NCBI RefSeq assembly: GCF_016097555.1
Contig: NC_054704.1
Coordinates: forward strand, 76,961,638 to 77,025,637
Direction of reading: 5' to 3'
Length of the DNA: 64,000 bases
Source: Gigantopelta aegis
Taxonomy: Eukaryota; Mollusca; Gastropoda; Neomphalida; Peltospiridae
Position 1 is the first letter of the stretch. Every line of letters starts with the position of its first letter. The translations under genes were made by a program, and so were the position numbers. The notes below the pieces were generated by a model. The model saw only the letters and a program-made list of their open reading frames with translations, made no database searches and was not told the DNA's origin. Below are positions 1 through 10,498 of this stretch, piece by piece.

Positions 1-32
1 GTTTCTTCAAACATGCATATTTAGGAATTTGA

Positions 33-387
33 AAGAAACATTTTATTTACGGTTATATGGTGTCAGACATATGGTTAATGACCACACAGATTTTGAAAGG
101 AAACCCGCTGTCGCCACTACATAGACTACTCTTTCTGATTAGCAGCAAGGGGTCTTTTATTTGCACTTCCCACAGGCAGGATAGCACAAACCATGGCCTT
201 TGTTGAACCAGTTATGGATCACTGGTCGGTGCAAGGGGTTTACACCTACCCACTGAGCCTTGCGGAGCACTCACTCCGGGTTTGGAGTCGGTATCTGTAT
301 TAAAAATCCCATGCCTCGACTGGGATCCGAACCCAGTACCTACCAGCCTGTAGACCGATGGCCTAACCACGACGCCACCGATGCTGG
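33..387 (-). repeat. Full-length composite tRNA-derived SINE with 15-bp TSD
   Basis: Flanked by perfect direct repeats TATTTAGGAATTTGA at 18-32 and 388-402. On the minus strand the head starts near 387 with a tRNA-like A box (GTGGCGTCGTGGTTAGG) and B box (GGTTCGGATCC), and the tail ends near 33 in the segment ending TAAATAAAATG. The tail is shared with the other SINE family in this window (for example 58293-58615), so this is a composite element. Confidence 0.85.
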
Positions 388-515
388 TATTTAGGAATTT
401 GATTCTTATATGAAGCACAACAATTTTTCGAGATGCAATGTTTTAATTGGGATATTTACAATGGTACACTTTGACGTAGCACATTTTACACAATTGAGTC
501 TAAAATTAACATTTG

Positions 516-597
516 TTATTTAACTGGTTTCATGTTCCATAGTCCATCATTCAGAAAGTGAATGTTGTCCACACCAACACCTTTATTTTTTTCCAAG
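516..597 (-). CDS. MCTS1: MCTS1 terminal coding exon
   Basis: Acceptor GTTTCAG, then C-TTG-GAA. Encodes [19 protein letters not shown] and WNMKPVK, then TAA at 518-516. It matches the MCTS1 C-terminus (family pattern NIHYLNDGLWHMK). Too short to appear as a long ORF; found by homology and phase. Confidence 0.93.
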
Positions 598-3500
598 CTG
601 AAACATAATTTTTTAAAACTTCCATTAATATCATCCAAAGCTGCATATAAATATATTCACTAAAACCATGGCAATGAAAAATATTCTATTAGTAAAATGA
701 CGAGATATAACAATTAAAACTTTGACATAACGAATTAACATCACATTTAATCAGACACATGTACGAATGCTCATGCACATATCACTGAAAATGTGCAAAT
801 AAAACTTGTAAATGAAGTAATTTCCAGCATTATTTAAATATGTGTGGGTTTAGAAGTGGGTACATTATCTGAGTGAAAATAGTTGCATTCAGAGCAACGA
901 ATAATGTAATTTGTTATGCAAGAAGTGCCCCACTGGAAAACAGCCTTAAATTAAGGCATGTTGCCAGATCTTCTCTCCCCTACCCGCTCCTTTCTTACAA
1001 ACCTCATGCCTTGAATTTTGGCCTAGGTACGTGTTTGAATATGTACATTCTAAAATGACATCAGCAATATTTACCAGCATATCCTAAATTTCTAATTAAC
1101 AAGTTACCAAAATATGTTAATACTCTTTTTAATATTTGACACTTCTAAGTTCTATGTAATATTAATCCAGCCTTCTACATTAACTTTTCTATCTAGGAGC
1201 CAGATGGCGCCCACGGGTACTTGTATTTTTATATAGATAGTATGAAATGTTTTAGTTGCCAAATGAAAAAGAAAAAAATGGTGACATATGCAACCCGGTC
1301 GCAATGTAGAGGGCTGATAATCTGTTATATACATTAATATGACTATGAATAGCATCTTGTAGACAAAAATGTCCTAAACTATTCTGAAATTAGGAGTTAA
1401 AAACTCTTGATAATTTTCTTTTAGAAAACTTACATGTCATCTGCTTTTAACTTTGTGAGACCAATTCCAAGTGCGTGCTGCTTGCCTTCTGCCATTACAG
1501 CCTGGGGGACAGTCAAGGAGATAATTACACAGCAAGACATCACATACATTACAATTGGATCTGCATGACTAGAACAGATTGAAAGCTGATTTTAAAGTCA
1601 AATTATCAATTCCTACATCTATATATAACCAGTGACCCTTAACTAGTACATCAAAGGTAGTTATGTGCTGTACTTTCTGCAGGATTGTGTATATAAACGT
1701 TAAAATTTGTTTAATGACACCAGTACAGCACATTGATTTATTAATCATCAGCTATTGATGTCAAACATTTGGTAATTTTGACGAATAGTCTTGGAGAGAA
1801 AACCTGCTACATTTTTTCATAAGTAGCAAGGGATCTTTTATATGCATCATCCCAAAGACATGATAGCACATACCACGGCCTTTGATATACCACAGATGGG
1901 TATGAGGCTCAGTGGTAGAGTGCTCGCCTGAGGTGCGATAGGTCGCAGGATTTGTCAACTCTGTGAACTTGGGTTTTCCCCCATCCCAACCAGTGCCATA
2001 TATAAAGATCTCTTGAGGTGGGGATTGATTTATTAATCATGGCTCATAGGATGTCAAACATTTGGCAACTCAGACATATGCTATGTAGTTTTAAAGAGAA
2101 AACCAGCTACATTTTTCCATTACTAGCAAGGACGGCACATACCACAGCTTTCAACATATCAATCGTGGTGCACTGATTGGGACGAGAAATAGCCCAATTG
2201 GCCAACCGATAGGGATCGTCAACAGACTGCACATCAGGCGAGCACTTTACCACTGGGAGATCGATCCTCGTCGGTGGGCGATTTCTCGTTCCAGCCACGA
2301 CTGGTATACCAAAGGCTGTGGTATGTGCTATTCTGTTTGTGTGATGGTGCATATAAAAGACACCTTGCTAGTAATTAAAAGATGTAGCAAATTTTATCTC
2401 TAAGACTATATGTCAAAATTACCAAAAGTTTGACATCCAATAAAGATAAAGATCTCTTGCTGCTTTATCAGGAGGTGTCTTTCCTCCTTTGACTATGAGT
2501 CAGAATTACCAAATGTTTGACATCCAATAGCCGATGATTAATTAATCAATGTACTCTACTGGTGTCATTAAACAAAACAAACTTTATCAGTAGGAGTTTC
2601 TTCATACATGCATACAAGTATTTCAATGTCAAAATAACCATGTTACCACCAAACAGCCATAGTTTAAAATGTATTGAGGTGGAGTTGAAATTTGTTTTTC
2701 CTCAGATGCGTCTGCAGGGGGAGCGTTTCAGGGGTCAAAACCCCTCCCTGCTCAAAATCTAATTTTCCTTGTTCTCAATATATTTTCCTGACGAACATGA
2801 CTCGACCTCTCTAAAACTTCAATCACCAGTGTAGAACTCCTTCAGCATCTGCTATAATTCCTGCACCCGTGCCAGTTCCTTGCATGTCTGTCTCTCTCTA
2901 GACAAATGTTAATCACCTAAATGACTTCAGTAAAAATAAAAACGTTTACCAGATGTATTCTTTTTTCCTGCATATATAAACAGAACAAACTGAAAATAGC
3001 ATTTCTGAAAAGTTGATGCTGGTATTGATCAATGTTTTTTCAATTTATAATTATGTTCACACCAAATAATAATGCTATAATTATGCAACAGCTGAAAGGA
3101 TACCACCACTGTATCTTTGGGAACACGGGTCATTCTGGCTCCTGGCGATGTCAAGCCAGGACACATGATGTTGGCACCACTAAGAACAAACCTGATTGCA
3201 CCTTTGTCTACCTGCATGTGTGGGAGAATGAATGGGTCTGAAACAGAGACACAGTTAAAGTAAATGCAGTTGCAGGGTTAGCTCTGGGTGAGAAGAAAAT
3301 TTTGCCAAATTATCTATTAAACTTCAAAAATTGCAGAAAGCTTGTTACTTTGTGACAAAATATTTATTAATACCTGAAATTATTTTGCCTAATTAAAATA
3401 AAATTTGCCAATTGTTTTTAAAATTTGTACTTGATGAATTTGGCAAGTGCCAGAGCTACAATTAGCCCTACGGTTCACATATTTCAGACATAGAGTGCTA

Positions 3501-6500
3501 TATGGTAATAATGATTACCCTCTGGACCTTAATTTACGTATAGCAGAATCTACCAAACTTTTTCGAATTGTCAAAACGCTTCACGTTTTAACTTCGTAAA
3601 GCCATTTATCCTACAACACCTTGTCACTTGCAAGTTTGGCTGCTGTAACGTGGGCGGTAGGCGAGAATCACTGATGTAAGTTAATCTTTGGAAATCAGGT
3701 ATATTTATGTACGCATGGACAAGTATACTAGTTTCATTGTCTTTTAGACTCTTTGTTTTTTTTATGATGGAGTGCAAATTATAAAAACAATTGTTTTTAA
3801 TTCTCCGAAGAACATGTCAATTAATACATGTGTATATTATAAATTGTATGTAACAAAGTATGTGTGGAGAGGCATTAATATAGGCCAATGGCTTGTTTGC
3901 CAATCCATTTCTTTTGTGAAATAAATATTGTTTATACCGTATGAAATGTAAAACTAAATTTGGATGGACTCTCATGTTACAAAACCTTAAATCGTTTTTG
4001 GTTATCATATTAACAATATCCCATTAATATTAATAGTGCCTGAATTTGGATTTTTGGCAGGTACTTTTTCAAAATAAATCCTATTTAATCACTAGAATAT
4101 TTGGCCATTAGCAACTTTTTGAATCATCAAAAACTTACATCTTCTGAAATTATATACTGCAAACTTCAGAAGGTAACTAATCTAAAAATACATTTGAGAT
4201 AATTGATTATGTAATGCAAATATAATTCACATAAACCAAACACTGTTACCTCTATAAAGCAACTTCCAGTTGTACTTAAGATTTTTAAAATATTGATACC
4301 TGGATTACAGTAATTTGGTAAATACTCACATTTATGTACTAATTTAAGTGTTGGGCAGTAAGGACCATCTCTCTGCCTAAAGAACAGCAATTCTCCACTT
4401 TGTCCAGCCAAGATCTCTATATGTTCATGACTGTAACAGACAGCCAAATATATTTGTTAGTGACTCGCATGGATATTAGTGACAGGTCATATTTATATAA
4501 AAAAATAATGTTGACGTAGCAATTCTGTTTGAAAATGCACGTAACAATTCTGTTTGAAAATGCACATCTAAACTAAATCTCTGTTAGCCAAATAACATTG
4601 GCTAAAAGACAGCTTTATTAAATATACAAATCTCAATTGACTTTTCAGTCCTCAAAATTTGTGACAGCATTCAGCAATGCCACTACAAAAAGCTGTTGCA
4701 AAATTGATCTGTGATGACATTTTTTATCATTATTGGGCATTTACTTTATCATCTGTAATAAAGTAGTTGCAAGATTATCTGAATTTCGAGGACAGTTTTT
4801 TGTAAAATATAGTATGAAAATGAAATAGCTGATCCAAATTCAACTTCAATTAGTAATTGACAAATGACAATTTAAACCCAAATTTGTGCATGTGTGTACA
4901 TACATGTACATACATATATACATATACTGTAAATCATACAATATTAGCGATCTTACAATTTGGCGAAATTCAGATAAGTGACATATTAGCAACATAAAAC
5001 TTTATCACCGTAAAAACTTAAAAAGAACAGGCTTAAGTTTAACATCAGCTGAAATAATATCTTTGATCAATGCAGGATACAGACTACTTACATTTAGTAG
5101 AAACTTGCAGTAACTAATGTGTATGTTAACTAGGCTGTTGTTTGGAATCCTTTCGGTTTAATCAATATTTCATTTCAACTTATTGTGGTGTTTATATCCA
5201 ATTACGGTTCAAGCACACTGTCTTAGGCACACACCTCAGCTATCTGGGCTGTTTGTTCAGAACAGTGGGTTAGCTGGTAGTTCGTTAGTGAGAGAGAAGA
5301 GAGTGTAGTGGCCTTACACCTACCCATTCAGCCCTTAAGAACTCACTCTGAGTTGAAGACAGTGCCGGGCTGCGAACCCTGTACCTACCATCCTGTAGTC
5401 TGGTGGCTTAAAGGAGGGGACAATTAAACGCGCTCTGTTACGGATGGTTGACCTAATTACTGACCCAACAAAATATTATATGACAATATATACATTTGAT
5501 TTGTACCTAAAAGTACTTTATTAAACCATCTACATAACCACCATATCACACTTATTATTGATATTTTATAAAAATAATTGAATTATGGGTACGGTCCATA
5601 ATTCTGAGAAAAATAACGGCTATTTGGACAGCAGAGGTGTGACGTATTATTTTGAGTCACGTGACGCGTATTCCCCGAATAACCGCAGTGCCAAAACTAT
5701 TTACCAAGTTCGTGTAACGAGAACGCTTGACCGTCCTCTGCGACGTAGGGTAAATAGACAAAAAACAACAATGAAAATAAATTATTAAAAATTAATAAAA
5801 ACATGTACTGAGTGATATTAAGCTTAAACATTAATTTATTTTTGTAACAGTTCTAAGCATGTTAAACGTCGACAATCCCGATTAGTTAGGCCTTTGCATC
5901 TATAGGTAAATTTATCATTAGTCGTACGTGAAAAACTCTAAACATCTGGATCACAAACACCGTCATTTTCCACCTTGTCAAATTCATTAATATACAAAAT
6001 ATGCCATAACAGATGACTTGGGATAGGAATTGTTACATTTTTAAAGAATACTCTGAACTAGACGGTGTTTATATACGATGTAACTATATATACGAAGGCC
6101 GTGTCTATAGCCTCCACTAACGAGGGCTGGCTATACTCACAGCAAAAATGTATATAGGCGGTAAATAAGTACATGTATGTATTTGATTGATCCATATTAC
6201 CGAACCATCTGGAACAGGAGGTATACATACTAAGTACTGTACGAACAGTGCATTTTCTGAACAGGGGACGGGGTGGGGGAGTATATGAATTTAGCGGACC
6301 CTTTTGTCTACGTTTTCCATAGATATATGAATAGCGTCATATTGTCCCTACAGTACTAACAAAAAATTAATTATAACAAATAAATAAATAAATAAATAAT
6401 AAATAATAATAATAACAATAATGATGATGATGATGAAATAAATAAATAAAAATAACAATTACAAATTATCAGCGGCTGAGGTAGATTAACTGAAAGAGAA

Positions 6501-6881
6501 ACTAACTACGGACAGTATACAAACTAACAACAGGGCTTGAAATTAATAATTTTTCACTGATTGCAATTTTGAGGCTGCTTACGTAAAACAAAAATTAAAA
6601 GTTAATTTTACCATAAATAAATATAACTAAAAGGTTATTTTGCTGTATTTAGTCACATTTCAAATGCTCAAAATTGCAAGGGCCAATAAAACTCAAAATA
6701 CATTTTTTTATAGGCTACTAGTAAAGCTTAGACCACTCCCCGGTACCCCTCTAGATTTATGTAATGTTTCATTAACAACTGCCCCCACCCACCCCACCGC
6801 AACATGATTTCACCAACATTATTATAATGTTGGTGAAAATGTATAATACATGTAATAATAATAATAATACACAATTATTAT

Positions 6882-6980
<99 letters not shown>

Positions 6981-9900
6981 CACTACTATTATTATTAGCC
7001 TACTACTACCTTTTTGGGGTGGAGGGGCAGTGTTTTATCTGGAGGAGTTCTGGCTATAAAAATGCAAAATTAACGTGCGTGCACACATGCACAAACGGCA
7101 GGCTGAACATGTCCCTGCAAGTAGAACTGGAACTGGATTCAACTGGGTTAAGTAATAATTAGCCAACCTTTGGACGACAAAACATGCAACAGTACACTGT
7201 TTTTTTACGCTATACATTAAAACCGAAATACCACTTTGCAAACCAGTCAAAATAATTTGCACACGCACCTAATAATAATAATAATAATAATAATAAATGG
7301 TGAGTTCATGTTCCGACTGTTTATTATTTTATTTCAGCGTATTCGCGGTTATTTTTGTCATGAAATAATATATTTTTTTATTATTTGCCATGTATATAGC
7401 CGGCCCTCATTTGCCAAGTCTCTATACATGGCGATCGTTTATATAAAATCCACAAATACATTATATGATTGTCGTATATATAGCCTCATCACTACGAGTC
7501 TGTTTTTCCGTATTTTTATGACTTTTTACAAGAAAACTTCAAAATTTTAAAATTAAAATGTTTTGGACCATACAGTAACTAAGGTTTGGTATTCCAAATG
7601 AATGTAATTTCCATTTATAATGCAGATTTAGAGAAACAAGGCCCACTAAATCCGTGATTGAGCTCCTTTAAGGCATTTGGCCTGGTATGCATATTCAACG
7701 ATATATAATGCACATTACTGCTTAATATCAACAAGTATAATCTTATAGTTAATTAATAAAAGGGTTAAATGTGACGGCTATTATATATAATGGCGCAGCC
7801 ATTTTGTACAATCCCAGTGAATACGCCCTCTGGCGAGCTGGTGGTTACGTAATACCCAACGTGTCACGTCAGGAATTAGTCTTCGAACTGAAGAAACAAA
7901 ACATACCTGATTATTGTGAATGCATCGCAATGTTCTGTAATAATATCCATCCCAGTAAGCCAGCAACAATTATATATTATATTAAAATACAAAATAAAAC
8001 ACTATTGTCAAAGTGTTGAAATAATTGCATTATGTTTTGTACATAAATTAAACCATGTACTGAAATAATAATCAGAGTGTTTTCTTGGTTAATTGGTCTT
8101 TTCTTTCCGTGGCCTGTACCTGTGGGTCCTGATTGGCAGGTGTATATTTAGACGGTCCCCAAACACTGTGTCTAGACACCCTAAAAAGACGCGCCTCTTT
8201 TATTAAGATCACAGGGTATTGTGTGATAACTGCACGGATATCCCTCAAATCGTAATGGACTTATCAGCCTTCCTGCTTTATTACTGTAAGTAATTCTGTA
8301 AAACCCTTGATTAAGTAGACTTGCCCATCTAAAATCACAAAACTGACCAATTACGTCGTCCCAAAGAAAAGAAAAGTATCACTTGGGTATCGTGAGTGGT
8401 CGTTTTTGCTCGAACGTACCCTACCAATAGGCCTAATAATATGCATTTTTTCTTTGGATTTAAAAAAAAATAAAAAAATACTGTAACTCCATTTCGTTAT
8501 ATTGATGCAAATTTAAATACATTTAGTTAAATAATTTATTATACTATCAAGTCATTTATGTTGTTTTACAAGTCAGGTTGATGAAAGCGAAGCACCGTGT
8601 CGTAAATTAGAGCATTTGTTTACACTGTGATGGACAGAGCTGACGTCACTTCGCCCCAAGCTATACCACCGGTCGTCACAAAAACGAAACAAAATGGCTG
8701 CCCCCAGTTAGCAGGAATAATCATGTTTTTTTATTAACTCTAAAATTACGCGTTTTTTATTTGTTAAAGTGTCAGTATGTGTTGGTGATCTGGGTATGCA
8801 TCTTTCCAACACATAAGGCTCTTGTTTGAGTTGACCCTACCTTTAACCACTGCTCCACCGAGGCTGGTTTAATCAATAGCATGGAACCAGTGTTGTGAGT
8901 TTAGTTAATCATTGGCAAAACAATAGCACAAAAGCCTTTCCAAACAATCTGCTGTAGGTCTCTTTAACTTTAGCATCATGAAATATTAGTATTTGTATGG
9001 CCTCACTAAATTCGCTAACATTTTATGCTTACTAACATTTCCTGATTTACAGTACATATACATATATATATATATATATAATTAAATATTGGCTGCAGTA
9101 TTATGAGCAAAAGTTTCATATTTCAAAAACGTAATTTACTAACAGACATTTTGCTAGTGATACTGCAGATCAAAATAATTTTGTTAATAAAAAAATCAAA
9201 ACAACCATCTATAACAATTACCATTTGATAATTTTTAGAGCATCTTTCTTGGGCAGTATCTGGTCTAGGTAGGTCTCAATCTGTGGGTACTGTGCAAGTA
9301 ATGAAGCTTTGATTCCTTTTTGAACTGATGACTTGGCATTGTTCACATTGGAGATCATCTCCTTTTCATCAAATCTGAAATCATGTGAAAGTTTTAACAT
9401 TTAAAACTTGTACAACATGTATGCATAATGAAACAAATAAGCATTCTGAGAGTACTGTTGTTAAAGCAATATACACATTGTTTAATTAATTATAGGCTAT
9501 TGGATGTGAAACATTTGGTAACAGGGACGCATAATCTCAAGAGCGAACCCGCTACATTTGTCCATTTGCAGCAAGGGATCTTTAGTGATTATTTTAGGTT
9601 AATCTGACCACAAAGTAGATGTTTATCTCCGTTTGTGAATATGGTACGGAATTACCAAATACTACACCTGTACATGATAAAAGCCAGGTTTGAAAAAAAC
9701 TATGGCAATAAATGATCAAGAGGTATAGCATAAAATGACAAATATCCATCTACAGATGGTTTGTTTTTGGTTTTCCTTAGAGGGTTGAGTGGTGAGTTTT
9801 TTAAAACATGATATTCAGTCTTAAAATCTCTTGAAACTCAAAAGGACGGTGAGAGATCTTGGTGTATTTCTGTTCACTTGTTTCCACTTGTTCTGTATTA

Positions 9901-10399
9901 AACCACATTTTTAAAAAGTCGATTTCCGTGCTTATTATTATATCCAAATAAGGTTCAAGCATGCTGTCCTGGGCTCACACCTCAGCTATCTGGTGTGTCT
10001 GTCCAGGGCAGCAGGGTAGTGGTTAGTGAGAGAGATGAAGGAGTGTAGTGGTCTTACACCTACCCATTGAGTGTTTAAAACTCGCTCTCTGTGGGAGCCG
10101 GTACCGGGCTGCGAACCCAGTACCTACCAGCCGTATGTCCAATGGCTTAACCAGACACCACGAAGGTCAGAACTAAACCACAACACACCATCATCCCCCA
10201 CCCCGTCCTCACAGTATAACACACATACAAACACGTTTACACATTGTCAATCATTGTGAATGACAGTAAGTTGTGACATATTCAATGATTCATGATCGCA
10301 CACATTTTAGTTTAACAAAAGATATGAGATAGAACTGTATTTTATATTTTTAATGTTATGTCAGTTTACTACCTGTACGTAGTCTTACTTTCTAAACAT
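516..10399 (-). CDS. MCTS1: MCTS1, translation re-initiation/recycling factor (6 coding exons)
   Basis: Spliced coding region on the minus strand: join of 10399-10389, 9374-9222, 4430-4330, 3237-3104, 1501-1434 and 597-516. The lengths (11+153+101+134+68+82 = 549) give 182 codons plus stop, close to the 181 aa I recall for human MCTS1. All five introns have GT-AG ends and compatible phases. Recognisable blocks in order are [27 protein letters not shown], the PUA-domain stretch [33 protein letters not shown], and the C-terminal [16 protein letters not shown]. From the known family: MCTS1 pairs with DENR in the cytoplasm, binds the 40S subunit and helps recycling and re-initiation after upstream ORFs. 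The first 90 or so residues form the N-terminal domain and the rest the PUA domain. Introns are loaded with SINEs. Two ETS-like CCGGAA sites lie about 80-100 bp upstream of the ATG. I am sure of the identity; the least certain part is the tiny first exon. Confidence 0.95.
598..1433 (-). other. MCTS1 intron 5, no features seen
   Basis: AT-rich intron between the last two coding exons. I see no coding signal, structured repeat or RNA gene here. Confidence 0.6.
1434..1501 (-). CDS. MCTS1: MCTS1 coding exon 5
   Basis: Acceptor TCCCCCAG, then GCT-GTA-ATG. Encodes [22 protein letters not shown] plus AT of the next codon, and ends before donor GTAAGT. 68 nt; part of the PUA domain. Confidence 0.95.
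1717..2025. repeat. SINE fragments, tail (-) joined to head (+)
   Basis: 1717-1905 carries the common SINE tail in minus orientation (ATTTATTAATCATC, TGTCAAACATTTGG, GGGATCTTTTATATGCA). From about 1905 a tRNA-like head in plus orientation follows (GGCTCAGTGGTAGAG). In MCTS1 intron 4. Confidence 0.7.
2026..2258 (-). repeat. SINE, minus orientation, left arm of inverted pair
   Basis: Tail to head in minus orientation, ending in the A-box region (CTTTACCACTGGG) at about 2258, where an opposite SINE begins. In MCTS1 intron 4. Confidence 0.75.
2259..2580 (+). repeat. SINE, plus orientation, right arm of inverted pair
   Basis: Starts at the B-box region (GATCGATCCTCGTCGG) and runs through GTGCATATAAAAGA and TTGACATCCAATAGCCGATG to AAACAAAACAAACTTT. 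The tail block is partly duplicated near 2440-2520. Confidence 0.75.
3104..3237 (-). CDS. MCTS1: MCTS1 coding exon 4 (PUA domain start)
   Basis: Acceptor TTTCAG, then AC-CCA-TTC. Encodes (Y)[16 protein letters not shown], then [18 protein letters not shown] and [10 protein letters not shown], ending before donor GTATCC. The [13 protein letters not shown] block is the signature of the MCTS1 PUA domain. Confidence 0.95.
3238..4329 (-). other. MCTS1 intron 3, no features seen
   Basis: AT-rich intron without a recognisable gene, repeat or RNA. Short open frames here have no coding character. Confidence 0.55.
4330..4430 (-). CDS. MCTS1: MCTS1 coding exon 3
   Basis: Acceptor GTTACAG, then T-CAT-GAA-CAT. 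Encodes (C)[19 protein letters not shown] and onward to KLVHK, ending T before donor GTGAGT. The TG|T split codon gives the cysteine expected before HEHIEIL. Confidence 0.95.
4921..5005 (+). repeat. Dispersed repeat fragment (TACTGTAAATCA family)
   Basis: TATACTGTAAATCA followed by ATATTAGCGA and TTTGGCGAAATTC. Related fragments occur at 8970-9062 (minus) and 39971-40066 (plus), so it is a dispersed repeat. Confidence 0.55.
5198..5411 (-). repeat. SINE family B, minus orientation
   Basis: Shares the CAGCTATCTGG, GTGTAGTGG, CTTACACCTACCCATT and GTACCTACCA blocks with 9945-10162. On the minus strand these give a tRNA-like head with a B box in the GGTTCGCAGCCC region. In MCTS1 intron 2; the head is cut off at 5411, next to a TTAA. 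Confidence 0.75.
6881..6999 (+). repeat. (ACT/TAC)n trinucleotide microsatellite
   Basis: About 100 bp of nearly perfect CTA/ACT repeats flanked by ATT repeats, in MCTS1 intron 2. A leucine-only open frame across it is an artefact of the repeat. Confidence 0.9.
7270..7298 (+). repeat. (AAT)n microsatellite
   Basis: About nine AAT units in MCTS1 intron 2. Confidence 0.85.
8970..9062 (-). repeat. Dispersed repeat fragment (TACTGTAAATCA family), minus
   Basis: Reverse complement reads TACTGTAAATCAGGAAATG, then ATTTAGTGAGGCCATAC. It is the inverse of the repeat at 39971-40066. In MCTS1 intron 2. Confidence 0.65.
9222..9374 (-). CDS. MCTS1: MCTS1 coding exon 2
   Basis: Acceptor TTTCAG before A-TTT-GAT-GAA; the exon encodes [12 protein letters not shown] to [12 protein letters not shown] and ends TG before donor GTAATT. 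Total 153 nt. It covers the N-terminal domain that contacts DENR in known MCTS1 structures. Confidence 0.95.
9484..9592 (-). repeat. SINE tail fragment, minus
   Basis: TAATTATAGGCTATTGGATG, ACATTTGGTAA, CCCGCTACATTTGTCCAT and GCAAGGGATC match the common tail, without the head. In MCTS1 intron 1. Confidence 0.7.
9945..10162 (-). repeat. SINE family B, minus orientation
   Basis: On the minus strand the head reads GTGGTGTCTGGTTAAGCC (A-box-like), then GGGTTCGCAGCCCGG (B-box-like), then the family-specific body ending near AACCTTATTTGG. Second copy of the 5198-5411 family. Confidence 0.75.
10389..10399 (-). CDS. MCTS1: MCTS1 coding exon 1 (11 nt)
   Basis: Reads ATG TTT AGA AA followed by the donor GTAAG on the minus strand, giving M-F-R-K with the lysine completed by the A that opens exon 2. 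The start M-F-x-K agrees with the family N-terminus, and phase and donor fit exactly. It is too short to be found by ORF length. The 5' UTR must lie above 10399. Confidence 0.85.
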
Positions 10400-10475
10400 T
10401 TTACAAAATCGTCATCCAACAAAATATTAAAAAAATAAATAAATAAAGTCGGCAGCTTTTCTTGCGTGCTTCGAA

Positions 10476-10498
10476 ACCGGAAGTATTAAACCGGAACT
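10476..10498 (-). promoter_or_regulatory. Paired ETS-like sites upstream of MCTS1
   Basis: ACCGGAAGT at 10476-10484 and ACCGGAACT at 10490-10498, about 80-100 bp upstream of the MCTS1 ATG. CCGGAAGT is the core bound by GABPA/ETS factors in many animal housekeeping promoters. Promoter role is inferred from position only. Confidence 0.45.

Larger units (their letters stand above)
5412..7671. mobile_element. Possible TTAA-flanked non-autonomous element
   Basis: TTAAAGGAG at 5408-5416 and its reverse complement CTCCTTTAA at 7663-7671 could be the ends of a DNA transposon that truncated the SINE ending at 5411. The inverted match is only about 9-10 bp and the internal sequence has no transposase, so this is tentative. 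It includes the ACT microsatellite. Confidence 0.3.

Noticed and set aside
4166-4447. 93-codon continuous frame at MCTS1 exon 3
   Set aside because: Only 4330-4430 is coding; the frame reads through into both introns.
6827-7162. 111-codon leucine-rich open frame
   Set aside because: It is the translation of a CTA microsatellite; no other coding signal.
8636-8704. TGACGTCA (CRE) and AAAATGGCTGC near 8.64-8.70 kb as a promoter
   Set aside because: It lies within MCTS1 intron 2 with no gene start nearby; probably part of a repeat.
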